DNA of 64,000 nucleotides from Marsupella aquatica (taxonomy: Eukaryota; Marchantiophyta). Positions 24,840 through 35,316 of the stretch are shown here, piece after piece (position 1 is the stretch's first letter; each line of letters opens with the position of its first letter). The notes under the pieces were generated by a model that saw only the letters and a program-made list of their open reading frames with translations, had not been told where the DNA came from and ran no database searches. Position numbers and translations under genes: made by a program. The DNA lies in NCBI GenBank assembly GCA_973895155.1, contig OZ316893.1:186001-250000 (forward strand), in the 5' to 3' direction.

Positions 24840-25683
24840 TCATGGAATAACAGTCAGCCTTCTTAACCGGCTCTGCTCATCTAAACTGAGTATTTGGACA
24901 AGACGCTGCGACATGGTTAGTTTACTCACTCGTTCCTCTGTTTGCGAAAAAGGTTGGACTCGAACTCGGGGAAAGTCCATCTCTGAATCTGAATCTGAAT
25001 CGGAACAGGAATCTGCGGTTGTACGACGCACGGAGGTAGCGTCAATGTCAACATGATCAAGCTATCCCCTTCATTATCAAAAGACCACAACAGTCGTTGC
25101 CTTTTTGGGGGGTCCTCCAAATTAATACGAGTCAATTGCGAGACCACAGACAGAGAACAACTTGCAGTCTCATCCCTCTGTACTCAATTTTTACATGGCA
25201 CTGTTGTCATTTCATTGTTGGAGGTTGAACCAAGTAATGGACGTCCATGAGCTTGCCTCTTTGGTTCCGCGATGAACGATATAATTGGTTCAGCGTTTGA
25301 CACCTGCTTTCTCTTCAAATTCCTCACTGTACATTCCAACTCTTCAACCTTTGCAAGAGCTATGTGCAATTGGTCATCCTTGAATTTTAATTCTACTTTC
25401 TGAGTCGAAACTATTTGTTGCAAGTCTACTTCTCGCCCAATCTACAATGCACCTGTTCAAGCTCTGCCATTGTACGCTCTAAGTCCAATTTCAAAGACTC
25501 CACGTTAGTGCGCTGAGTATTGCGTTTGGCAGTGCACTTTGCTACCTCATTTCTCAGTTCCCCCATGCACATTTTGTTCTCCTTCAAAGCTTTGTGAGCA
25601 ACTGCGTATTCCGCCTTCAGCCTTGTCTATTCTACAAGTGCTCGTTGAAGGTCTTCCTGTCGTATAGTGCTAAGTATCAAAAG
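24840..25683 (-). pseudogene. probable 3' part of the coiled-coil pseudogene
   Basis: Minus-strand coiled-coil text runs from about 25683: RLKAEYAVAHKALKEN, then EVAKCTAKRNTQRTNVESLK and LDLERTMAELEQVHCRLGEK. It has a TAG at 25627-25629 (CAG expected) and a one-base frameshift near 25430. It then continues as VDLQQIVSTQKVELKFKDDQ and LHIALAKVEELECTVRNLKRK until a stop at 25184. A further frame at 25031-24840 has an acidic SDSDSDSE stretch and could be the last exon. Content and strand match the repeat-rich gene at 26995-29294, so I infer one gene whose middle (25.7-27.0 kb) is intronic. Confidence 0.5.
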
Positions 25684-26609
25684 TGACTCTCCTCACCTAA
25701 AACCAGGGTTTCGATCCCTTTAAGAACAGATTTCAGAATGAATTGTATAACTTTTATCACTCCGAGTGATTTAGAGTCTTGAGCTCTATGTTGACTTCAC
25801 TTCTCAATAAAAAAATCGAATAAACAAACAACAAAGTAACTGAACTTCTGATTTATGAATTAGAGAAGAAATGAGTAAGGATTTAGAGACTACAAGCTAC
25901 TGCCACTCCTTCAGAAAGGATTTGGGCTCAGTATAGACATGAAATCTATCTCATAATTCATCCATCTCACTCTTCAAAACACAAAGGTTAATGATAATGG
26001 AATTCTCAATCTGATGAAGCAGAAGCTTTCTGATTGCAAATGAATGATATGATTTAAAATGCCGTCAACATGGTTTGACATCAGCGATACGCAATTCAGT
26101 CAAACTCTAAACCATATTCCAGAATCAAAGCAACAGTACTAACTACTCTGAGAATCAGAATTTACTTCTCATTTATCATTAACTATTCTTGAATTGGCTA
26201 GCGAATCCCGACTCTGCAAGCAAGCCTAGCAGTGAATTCAATACGAGTTTCAGAAATCTGCAACTGAATTCAATCACCACAGGAATCTCTTGAATTCAAT
26301 CTTAACTTCAATCAATATAGCTTTACTTCCATACAAAACACTCACAGCATGCCTTGTTACAATGGAAGGAGGAGAAAACTATTCAGAAGACTCAATTCTG
26401 AATACAGTATTAACTCTATTTCTCTCTACTTCAAATGAGCATTCTACTCTGTCTTATAAGTGCTGGAATCCTAAAATGGAGGAGGTAAGAACAGTCGTGC
26501 CTTTCCAAGCTTAAAACTAAACAAGGGAGAAGCACAGCATAAGTACTTCAACAAGGGTGGTAGAATACTACTTTACTAGTAATCTACTTCAAAAACTAAG
26601 TGTTGAGCG
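25684..26609. other. no gene recognised; likely intron
   Basis: AT-rich, no coding signal. Lies between two minus-strand coiled-coil stretches and may be an intron of that gene. Confidence 0.35.
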
Positions 26610-26875
26610 GACGCTGCTAGAAGCGTCGGGAGAATCTGGACGCTGCTAGAAGCGTCTTAAGTAAAACCAACGGACGCTGCTCACACTGCTCACAGCGTCA
26701 ATACTAGGGTGGACGCTGCTCACAGCGTCGTGTGTTGAAGCTGACGCTTTCCACAGCGTCGGTCGAAATCCTCATAGAGTCTTGGTGGCGGTCGGGCACT
26801 GCCAAAAGCGTCATGAGGAGGTTGGACGCTTCCGCAGCGTCTTGAGTAAAAGAAACGGGCGCTGGTCACAGCGTC
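26610..26875. repeat. array of eight small hairpins, GACGCT...AGCGTC
   Basis: Eight inverted repeats with a 6-bp stem and mostly 6-base loop. Intact stems: 26610-26627, 26639-26656, 26673-26699 (longer loop containing an internal GCTCAC duplication), 26712-26729, 26743-26760 and 26825-26841. One-sided degenerate copies: 26795-26812 and 26858-26875. Loops vary (GCTAGA, GCTCAC, TTCCAC), while the right arm AGCGTC is invariant. Spacers are 11 to 34 bases and are not similar to one another, so this is not a simple tandem repeat. Confidence 0.85.
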
Positions 26876-26994
26876 GGGCAAAGTACACTAGGAATCGTCA
26901 GGAAAGCCGGAGATGTCAAATATTTCTATAAGTGTCCAGAACAAGTAAATGTTGGCCGGAAGGTGTCTAAAGTGTAAGTAAATCTTGTGATATG

Positions 26995-29294
26995 CTAAAA
27001 ATAAACAAGTTTCCAGAAAAAATTGCAGGGACACCCATACCACACTTCCAACTTGCTCTGTGACTCTAATCTCAACAACTGAAGTTGTGTGCTCACATCA
27101 TCTCGTTGTTTAGTGCACCCTGCAAGTTCACTTTCCAATTCTTCCATGCGCATTTGGATATCCTTCAAAGCACATTCAGCACCTAAACATGATTCCATGT
27201 GCACTGCCTGCTCTACAAGCTTTCGTTGAACATCTTCAAACTTGCTTTCTGACGACAATTTCAACAACTCAAGTTCATTGATCGCGGCATCTCGTGCTGC
27301 AACACACCTTTCAAGGTCAGCACTCAATTCTGCCATGCGCGATTGGTCCTCCTTCCAACCTTGTTCAGCAGCTTGGTAATTGTCATTGCGCTTTGTCACT
27401 TGCACAAGCTTTTCTTCAAGGTCTTTCAACCTGCATTGTGACTACAATTTGAACTCTTCAAATTTGCTGGTGACCGCATCTCGTTTTGCAGTGCCCATTT
27501 GAAGTTCAGCACTCAGTTCTGCCATGCGTGATTGGTCCTCCTTCCAACCTTGTTTAGCAGCTTGGTAATTGTCATTGCGCTTTGTCACTTGCACAAGCTT
27601 TTCTTCAAGGTCTTTCAACCTGCATTGTGACTACAATTTGAACTCTTCAAATTCGCTGGTGACCGCATCTCGTTCTGCAGTGCCCATTTGAAGTTCAACA
27701 CTCAGTTCTGCCATGCGTGATTGGTCCTCCTTCCAACCTTGTTCAGCAGCTTGGTATTCGTCATTGCGCTTTGTCACCTGCACAAGCTTTTCTTCAAGGT
27801 CTTTCAACTTGCATTGTGACTGCAATTTGAACTCTTCAAATTTGCTGGCGATAGCATCTCGTCCTACAGTGCCCATTTGAAGTTCAGCACTCAGTTCTGC
27901 CATGCGCGATTGGTCCTCCTTCCAACCTTGTTCAGCAGCTTGGTATTCGTCATTGCGCATTGTCACCTGCATAAGCTTTTCTTCAAGGTCTTTCAACCTG
28001 GACTGTGACTGCAATTTGAACTCTTCAAATTTGCTAGTGACCGCATCTCGTTTTGCAGTGCCCATTTGAAGTTCAACACTCAGTTCTGCCATGCGCGATT
28101 GGTCCTCCTTCCAACCTTGTTCAGCAGCTTGGTATTCGTCATTGCGCTTTGTCACCTGCACAAGCTTTTCTTCAAGGTCTTTCAACCTGCATTGTGACTG
28201 CAATTTGAACTCTTCAAATTTGTTGGTGATCTCATCTCGTCTTGTAGTGCCCATTTGAAGTTCAACACTCAATTCTGCCATGCGTGATTGGTCCTCCTTC
28301 CAACCTTGTTCAGCAGCTTGGTATTCGTCATTGCGCATTGTCACCTGCACAAGCTTTTCTTCAAGGTCTTCTAACCTGCATTGTGACTGCAATTTGAACA
28401 CCTCAAATTCTCTGTTGACCGCATCTCGTCCTGCATTGCACATTTCTTGTTCAACACTCAAATTTGCCATGCACGATTGGTTCTCATTCCAACCTTCTCC
28501 AGCATCTTGGTATTCGTCATTCCGCGTTGTCTGTGCCGTCAACTCCCCTTCAAGGTCATCAATCCTGCCTTCTAACTTTGATTCCGATGACTGAAGTTTA
28601 CATTTAATAGGTTGAGGTTGGGTTTCCCTTCTTGTAGTACCCTCGTTGCCAACATTTGGCCCGGATATAAGGCTTTCCCATGAAAATCCCCAATGTAGCA
28701 GCAACTGTGTAATAGCAGTCCCACAATAAGCGGGGAATGCCTTTGACTCACGAACATTCCTCATACCCTGAAGGTGTTTCTTGAATTTATTTATTTCCAA
28801 AGCCAATTCATCATAAACTAAGTCACTCCAATCTGGTAGCAATTTTGGCATAGGGCCTGCTAGTCTTTTTCCCTTCGGCAAAGTACCACACAAATACCAG
28901 TAAAAGTAACTCAATTGTTTTGCTGATAACTGTGAAGGCTTCTCCTTACCTAGCAGAATTTCCTGCACCACTCTAATTGCCCCAGACCATCTATCATACG
29001 GAGCTCTCAAAAGCTTTAAGCTATAGGGATTCCCTCTTATTCGTGGACGAACAAACAATTCATTGAATTCAGGACAGTGCATTCTCTGCCTGTACTTGGC
29101 GAATGTACCATACGGCAGCTTGAATGCCGCACGTAACACATTTTGTGTGATTTTCAATGAACGCCCTCAAAATTCACTGGATTTTGATGCATAATCAAAT
29201 CCCAACACAAACTCCTTCACCCCACATACGGCTGTTATGTTGTAATCAATCCCAAAAGTTTGTTGCAGACCAAGGTTGCAAATCATTGATGATC
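26995..29294 (-). pseudogene. long coiled-coil protein gene with 189-bp repeats, interrupted by the retrotransposon
   Basis: The minus-strand frame is continuous from the retroelement edge to 26995 apart from TGA 29167-29169, TAG 27631-27633 and TAG 27442-27444. Just inside 29157 is a ~160-residue domain starting LRAAFKLPYGTFAKY and ending PAYCGTAITQLLLHWGFS, shared with 12622-13189. Then come eight units of 63 residues (nine heptads), e.g. DLEEKLVQVTKRNDEYQAAE and QGWKEDQSRMAELSVELQMG, forming a very regular coiled coil with an invariant Trp. The same frame extends upstream across the retrotransposon target site and resumes at 43476, so the gene was cut by that insertion. Function unknown. 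The regular heptads suggest a fibrous, self-associating protein. Confidence 0.75.
27131..28510 (-). repeat. 189-bp tandem repeat encoding nine heptads per unit
   Basis: The landmark (G)ATTGGTCCTCCTTCCAACC ends at 27360, 27549, 27738, 27927, 28116, 28305 and, diverged, 28494; an aligned diverged unit ends at 27171. Spacing is exactly 189 bp each time. Inner units are most alike and the outer ones most diverged, as expected for unequal crossing-over. Confidence 0.95.
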
Positions 29295-29299
29295 GAGTT
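29295..29299. repeat. target-site duplication, left copy (GAGTT)
   Basis: GAGTT directly abuts the left LTR (TGTCACG...) and is repeated at 43472-43476 directly after the right LTR (...CGTCACA). Confidence 0.95.
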
Positions 29300-30200
29300 T
29301 GTCACGTCGTAGGCTTCGGTTTTAACTCAGACTTCAGCTTAGACGGGCACATCCCTCGTAAATCTGAGGGTTCGGGCAGGAAGGGAAGCACGTAATGCAC
29401 CTTATTCTCGTAAACTAGCGCTAAGTGCGCATACTGCTAAATACAGACACCTCCTAGGTATGGTTTGTGTTCCGCCGCCGGAACGTACCTTAGTCGATAG
29501 CAGGATCGACCCCGGCTTAAGGGCTTCTAAGCCTTCGTGCTGTCTGCCTTCGATCCGGATTCGATGATACAGGTCCTCAACCCGTGCTCGCAACCACTTA
29601 CCCGCAGGCTGCACCCTGTGCACGTCTCGGGTAGTGCGTTCGGCCCGGCGCTGCCACCCATATACGAGAAACCCACACACATATGCGCACACATGCATAC
29701 AATCTCGATTTACACGAAGGAAAAATGATGGGAAAGGATTTTTACTACAAAGGGAACATATGCGTACACTTAGTTGACACGACAGCCCTGGAATGCACAG
29801 GTTCAAGGCCAAGGGTGCACACTACAACGGAGCCCGGCTCCGCACTCGCTCGGCAAGCTTAGTCCTACCCCCTCCCCTTGGTACTCTGTCATTCCCAGAG
29901 GTCGGGACTCCCCGCATGTCCCGCGGATGTCCGACTCTGAAACTAAAAACCCCCCCCCCGCCTCTACCGAGGGGTGCACTAAATACTAAGAGCCGAGGAA
30001 CGGGGTGTCCTCCCGCCGAAGATTCGCTGACCAAGGTCCTAACTAAGCTGACAGTCAGGCCGGAAAACGGCTGTGTCTTATTAGAAGATCCTAATCTACG
30101 CAGGCTGGACAGCAGGGCAGCGCTGCCGTACCTAAGGCAGGTGCCTGTCCCAAGAGCCTGACCAAGCCAATCCTAATCCTAATCTATTCCTACTCCGCCG

Positions 30201-32849
30201 CTAATGCCTGGCACGCTTGCCAGAGCCGCCCGAATGGGAACGGCCATCCTGCTGTCTTCGAAGCCTGTCATTGTCCGCTTTGAGGAGCTGGACCTGGTCC
30301 AACAGAGATTCGTTCTCTCGCCTCGCCGCGTCCGTCTCCTCTGCTGCCTCCTGACATGCCTCCTCCAGCTGCTGGGCGTCGCTCGCCAGTTTACTCGCCA
30401 GCTGGTCCTGCTTCTCGGCCTCGATTTGGAGCCGCGCCATCTCGGCCTGCAGTGTGGCTATCTCTGTCGCGTCCCGCTGGGCTCGCTCCTCGGCCTCCTC
30501 CAGGTCTTTCTGCCAGGTGACAGCTTGTTTCTTCAAACTGTCAATCTGGTTCCGGAGTCGTGTAATCTCGGCCTCGTTCCCAGCTTTGGCCTGTTCGGCT
30601 AGGGCGGTAAGAGCGTACGCCTTTGCTAACAACTCATCGGCGGCTGCAACCTTGGGTCGTAGTTGCAGAAGCTCAGCCTCTTGAGCCGCCACTTCGTTCT
30701 TTAGGTACACGGACTCCACCCGGTACCGCTCTATCCTCTGAAGGGCCTCCGACTGGGCCCGCCCTGCCTTTACGGCGGCAACCAACTCCTGATTGAAGAA
30801 ACAGGCTACCTTCCGAGCCATGAACTCCCCGGTATCCCGGGCAATTTGATGAGAGAAATCTCCCAGAAGCGCGTTCAGAAACGTACCCTGTACGAAGAGT
30901 TCCGGGTGGTCCAAGTTATGCCTGTCCGGATTTGGGCACGGGCAGACATCAACACGCGCAGGGGCCGGGGCAGTGACGTCCAGCCCTGGGGACATAACGT
31001 TGGAAGGGGCCGGAGTATCCTCCTGCAGTGATGTCCGGTTCTCCGGAATTGCCACCGGCGGGTCCTTGGGAGACCCGGGTTCGGGTAAGACCTCTGCCGT
31101 ACCAACTTCTGTACTTAGCCCGGCTAGTTGGGTCGCATCAACGGTTGCGACGACCGACCCCTCCGGCGCCTCCTCGGTTACGATTACAGCTATTTGTGGA
31201 GGTGGGGTGGGTGAAGCTGGCGTGTCCACTGGACTTCGGGCCTCGGGTTGGGGTCGTCTCTCCAATGCCGGAAAAACCCACCTAGCTGGGACCAGCTTTG
31301 TAACGTTGATGCGGGGAAGGGTTTGTCGATCAAACCGGGCATACCACTCAAGAATGATTTCGATGTGGCTAGCGAAATACGCCTTCCCGCCAATGTACAA
31401 CGTCTTCCTTCGCCGCTCCATCTCTTCATGGAATTTCTTAGCGAAGTACGACGCCCACTTCCTAGGTCGATAGTTCTCGACCTGGATGACCTGGGCGGCG
31501 GAGATCTCCCCCCGGGGTTCCATCAAGTGGAGAGCGTACCTCTGGAACTCCAGCCGCTCAGCTATCTTGGGCATGAGGCAGGTCCTCATCACGAACCCGT
31601 TGTCTACTGATCCCTCTGAGGGAAAACTTGAAGATTGGTACTTGGCCCCCTTGCCCCCGGGAGCCCGTGATTCGACTCGATGGTCACCTTCGGGTAACCC
31701 GAAGATCATCTTGAGCCGTTCTTCTGTGAGGGACATATTCCTTCCCCGCAGCCGAGTCTGTTGACGTACGTCGTCATAATTCTTGACGAATTCTGTCATG
31801 TCCTCCCCGTAGTACCTGCAATTATTCCAGGGGAGAGAGGCGAGGTGCTCAAATCCCTGAGTCTTCAGGTACACCGCATGCTTGGGATGGAGGATGTTGC
31901 TGTGAACGTTTTCCCCCATGCAATGCATCGTTACCTTGGCTACGGCTACCGTGGCCAACGGTAACCCGGATGCACTGGCGGATTCCTTTCTCTTCTTTCC
32001 CCGTGACTGACTCGGGGAAGGTGATACTTCCCCATCCTCCCGATCGGGCCTGGGGAGTGCCACTGCGGTTGGTAACGGGCCCGGGGCGGCCACGGTCACC
32101 ATGTTGTCTGCTGGGGCCGCTCCTGGGGTCAGAGCAGGGGTTGGGGACGGTATAGTGTCGGCCCCCCGAGCGCTTGTGCCTCTGGGCCGCCTGGTCAAGG
32201 GTGGGGTAGCCTCGTCGTCATCGCTAAGATCTACAGCGTTGATGACGGAGCGTACCTGTGCTGGCTGGGTGATAGGTGGTGGGGTTTGGCTAGGCTGCGG
32301 CTGAGGCTGAAGCTGAAGCTGAGGTTGCATGGGCACGGGTACGGGTACGGGTACGGGTACGGGTCCGGCTGAGTTGGTCATGTTGGTTGATGGCCGAGTT
32401 CCCATGAAGCTCCGTAGGTGCTGGTAGAAGTTCTCCGAAGCGAGTGCGGACGCCCTTGTCGAACGGTTGGTACTGGACTCGCCATTAATGACTGCCCAAA
32501 CCTGGGCAGGGATGTGGTCGAAGTGATGTCGCTGCAGGTCGATTGTACCCGGGATATTGAAGACCTCGTCCGGAAGCCGAAGCAATGCTTCCCAGAACCC
32601 GATATATTTGTCTCCATCAAAGAAGTACCCAGATACCTCAGCTGGTCGGTAAAGCTCGCTCTGAGACGGGTAGTCAAAGTTAAGGACGTAGTGGTGTCGT
32701 CCTGCTAGGCAGATGGCTCTCTCGTATTCGCGTTCGATCTCGTATCGGCGCGGGTTGGCGTGTTTCAATGAATCGGCCAAGTGCCTTCCGGTAGATAGGA
32801 ACTGCGTCCAGAATCGAATGGCCGAGCTGGAGAGGATCGTGTGCGACAT
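30201..32849 (-). CDS. LTR-encoded coiled-coil protein (882 aa), 3' LTR copy
   Basis: Uninterrupted from ATG 32849 to the stop at 30201, inside the LTR. Residues 1-150 are globular (MSHTILSSSAIRFWTQFLST; later FWEALLRLPDEVFNIPG and DLQRHHFDHIPAQV). Residues ~165-300 are low complexity with Val-Pro and Gln-Pro runs and an acidic DDDEA. Residues ~300-540 form a second globular part (WNNCRYYGEDMTEFVKNYDD; SLTEERLKMIFGLPEG; WASYFAKKFHEEMERRRKTL). Residues ~690-870 are Ala/Glu/Gln-rich coiled coil. No signal peptide, membrane segment, zinc knuckle or enzyme motif is visible. The start lies ~100 bp after a TATA box, so it would be the first ORF of LTR-driven RNA. A diverged copy at 50419-50922 keeps the N-terminal sequence. 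No known LTR protein matches; the function is open. Confidence 0.8.
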   Translation of the reverse strand: MSHTILSSSAIRFWTQFLSTGRHLADSLKHANPRRYEIEREYERAICLAGRHHYVLNFDYPSQSELYRPAEVSGYFFDGDKYIGFWEALLRLPDEVFNIPGTIDLQRHHFDHIPAQVWAVINGESSTNRSTRASALASENFYQHLRSFMGTRPSTNMTNSAGPVPVPVPVPVPMQPQLQLQPQPQPSQTPPPITQPAQVRSVINAVDLSDDDEATPPLTRRPRGTSARGADTIPSPTPALTPGAAPADNMVTVAAPGPLPTAVALPRPDREDGEVSPSPSQSRGKKRKESASASGLPLATVAVAKVTMHCMGENVHSNILHPKHAVYLKTQGFEHLASLPWNNCRYYGEDMTEFVKNYDDVRQQTRLRGRNMSLTEERLKMIFGLPEGDHRVESRAPGGKGAKYQSSSFPSEGSVDNGFVMRTCLMPKIAERLEFQRYALHLMEPRGEISAAQVIQVENYRPRKWASYFAKKFHEEMERRRKTLYIGGKAYFASHIEIILEWYARFDRQTLPRINVTKLVPARWVFPALERRPQPEARSPVDTPASPTPPPQIAVIVTEEAPEGSVVATVDATQLAGLSTEVGTAEVLPEPGSPKDPPVAIPENRTSLQEDTPAPSNVMSPGLDVTAPAPARVDVCPCPNPDRHNLDHPELFVQGTFLNALLGDFSHQIARDTGEFMARKVACFFNQELVAAVKAGRAQSEALQRIERYRVESVYLKNEVAAQEAELLQLRPKVAAADELLAKAYALTALAEQAKAGNEAEITRLRNQIDSLKKQAVTWQKDLEEAEERAQRDATEIATLQAEMARLQIEAEKQDQLASKLASDAQQLEEACQEAAEETDAARRENESLLDQVQLLKADNDRLRRQQDGRSHSGGSGKRARH

Positions 32850-32950
32850 TCAGAGGAGATAGTAGTGGCGATCTAAAGAGAACGAGAGAGCTGGGGTCGA
32901 AGCTGGCGCGCGGACTGATGGACTGGTGCACTACAAAGGGTTGGCTCCCC

Positions 32951-32957
32951 TTTTATA
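32951..32957 (-). promoter_or_regulatory. TATA box of the 3' LTR
   Basis: Minus-strand TATAAAAGGGG, 102 bp upstream of the LTR ORF ATG. Conserved at 43107-43113 and, as TATAAAAAGGG, in the old LTR fragment near 51020. Predicts a transcription start about 30 bp downstream, giving a U3 of roughly 390 bp and placing the ORF in the transcribed part. Confidence 0.7.
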
Positions 32958-33282
32958 CTTTGAGGGCTTGTCGATCCCCGACGTCTCCTCGACGCCCATA
33001 GGTTGAACCGCTCACGCTTGTGGTGTACCGGCCACTCCGCCGGTCTGAGTCAGCGTGCGTCAGTGGCCGCTTCCTTAAGTTCGTTATACGGACCCGAGGG
33101 AGGGGCCCCTCCATGCTCATAACCCGGGTGTGCGAATAGCGACCCGCCGCCAGCCCGAACCTGAAGTCCCCCTTATTGCCTAATGATGTCCTACCCCTAA
33201 TGATTACCTAAATACTGTCGTTATGCTAATAATAGCGGCCTAAGACCCACCTAACGCGCGTGCCGAGCGCAGTTAGACTGAA

Positions 33283-35316
33283 TCACTCATTAACCGCCGT
33301 ACCGGCGGCGTCACATAGCTCCCTGCTTAATTGTGAAGCGTCCTCGCGAACATCGCTATCGGCGTCGTCATCTTGAGGGTGGTACTTTTTTACACGATCG
33401 TAGCTGATTCGCGTGGGGAGTAAATCGCCGGCATACGTCGCAAGCTCCAAAGATCCGTTTCGGTAGATCTGATTGACAAGGAAGGGCCCCAACCACCGGG
33501 TATGCAGCTTCCCTGGAAACTGCATGTACCTACTATCGTACAGAAGGACTAGATCGCCTGCCACGACGTCGACCCTCCGTAGTCCTTTGTCGTGCTGCTT
33601 CTTTGAAGTTGCCTGTTTCTTCACGGTGTGTCGAGCTGCCAGTAGCCGTGCTTCTTCCAAGGCTTCAATCTGATAAGCTCGGTCTGACAGACTTTCAGAT
33701 TCAGGTAAGCGATCCCGAATGCTGACCCGTGGAGTGTGCACTTCAAATTCGACGGGCACCAACGAATGTTGGCCGAACACCAGAAAGTACGGGCTATGAC
33801 TCGTAGTAGTTTTGTAAGCTAGATTATACGAGTACACCGCCGCGTACAACTTATCATCCCAATCCGTTTTGTGCGCAGCTACAGTTTTGTTGAGGATCTT
33901 CCCAATGATACCATTTGCTCTCTCCGCCATCCCGTTGGCTTTAGGATGATATGGGGTAGTCTTGCGGTGCTTGACTAGGTAACGCTCCGTAAGCTGGGCT
34001 ACGGTGTCATTGAGGAAGTGGGTTCCACGGTCGCTTACCAATTCTAAGGGCGGTCCGAATCGGGTGAAAATCTGTTCGTATAAGAATCTGGCACTGGTTG
34101 CGGCGTCGTCCTTTACCGTAGCCCGCGCTTCGACCCATTTGGTGGAGTAATCAATAGCTAATAGGATGTATCTGCACCTTCGCCTTCGGGTAACGGGAGT
34201 GAACGGTCCGATATAATCAATTCCCCATTTTTCGAATGGTGCCAATGGAAGCACAGATGTGAGCGGGTGATGATGAGCCCGCCTCGGGGCCCCCGCTCGC
34301 TGACACAAGTCACAGCCCTTAATGAAGCGCTGTACATCCCGATGCAACGTAGGCCACCAATACCCCGAGTCCAAAATCTTTCGGGCTGTCGTAACTGCCG
34401 CGAAATGGCCTCCAGCTTCTTCTTCATGCAGGGCCCGTATCACGATAAGTGTCTCCTTATACTCTAAGCAGCGTCGTAACTTTCCGTTAATACCTTCCTT
34501 ATGTAGGTGACCCTGTATCATGACGTAAGGCCCGGCTTTCCGTAAAAACACAGCGGCGGCCTCCTGATTGATGCCGTCAGGGATGCGGCCCGTTAAAAGG
34601 AAGGTGATTATTGAGCCGTACCACGTTGGTGTCCCTTCCCCTACGTGGAACAACTCCTCATCCGGAAAAATATCATCAATTGGCTGATCGACTGGTACGC
34701 CGTCCAGTCGTGAAAAGAAATCGGCATTGAGGTGTACCCTTCCTGGCCGAACCCGAACTTCGTAATTAAATTCCTGGAGAAGTAGCACCCACCGGGCTAT
34801 CCGTCCTGTCACATCCGCTTTGTTGACCATGTACTTCAGGCTATCATGATCCGTGTGGAAAATGACCTTGTAGCCTAGCAGATAGTGTCGGAACTTTTTA
34901 CACGAGTAGATTATTCCCAAAGCTTCTCGATCAGTGGGGGAATAATTCTTTTCGGCTGCAAATAGTTGACGGCTAGCGAAATAGATGGGGTGATCACGTC
35001 CATCCTCATCTAGCTGACTAAGTACGGATCCGATACAGAACCCTGACACATCGACATACACGTGGAACTCCTTATTCCAGTCTGGGGTGACCATGATAGG
35101 CGCGGTGGTGAGTCGTTTACGGAGTTCCTCAAAAGCAATCCGTCTCCGGGGTGTTTCCTCGACCGCTGCGTCCTTCTTCATCATCTCAGTTAAGGGCAAC
35201 GCAATTTTAGCAAAGTCTTTAATGAACCGGCGGTAATACCCTACGCAGCCCAAGAAGGATCGTACTGCTTTTTGATCCAAGGGGAACACCACCGCCATCC
35301 AGGCCGCAACTTTCTC
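33283..35316 (-). pseudogene. pol, C-terminal part: RNase H and integrase
   Basis: Open from the stop at 35317-35319 to the TGA at 33283. It begins in the RT connection (VRSFLGCVGYYRRFIKDFAK). RNase H then has FHVYVDVSGFCIGSVLSQ, REALGIIYSCKKFRHYL and FHTDHDSLKYM. Integrase has an HHCC zinc site (LHEEEAGGHF ... CDLCQRAG), and the catalytic D,D,E in WGIDYIGPF, LVSDRGTHF and NGMAERANG. A GPF/Y-type module (LGPFLVNQIYRNGSLEL) follows, with no chromodomain. The last 11 codons and stop lie inside the 3' LTR, and the polypurine tract is coding. All catalytic residues appear present; it is called a pseudogene only because of the upstream lesions. Confidence 0.9.
33316..33327 (-). other. candidate polypurine tract
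   Basis: Minus-strand AGCAGGGAGCTA directly precedes the 3' LTR start TGTGACG. Moderately purine-rich; its position is the main evidence. Confidence 0.5.

Larger units (their letters stand above)
29300..33315 (-). repeat. 3' LTR (4016 bp)
   Basis: On the minus strand it starts TGTGACG and ends CGTGACA. Near-identical to 39462-43471; one extra 6-bp GGTACG-type unit (one Val-Pro pair) explains the whole length difference. It holds a TATA box, the complete LTR ORF and the last 11 codons plus stop of pol. Confidence 0.95.

Noticed and set aside
29402-29812. 136-codon minus-strand frame within both LTRs
   Set aside because: It has no recognisable content, lies downstream of the long ORF, and is mirrored by equally long antisense frames. 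Its presence in both LTRs only reflects LTR identity.
31028-31610. Several plus-strand frames opposite the LTR ORF
   Set aside because: GC-rich antisense of the coding sequence; biased codon composition leaves the opposite strand open.
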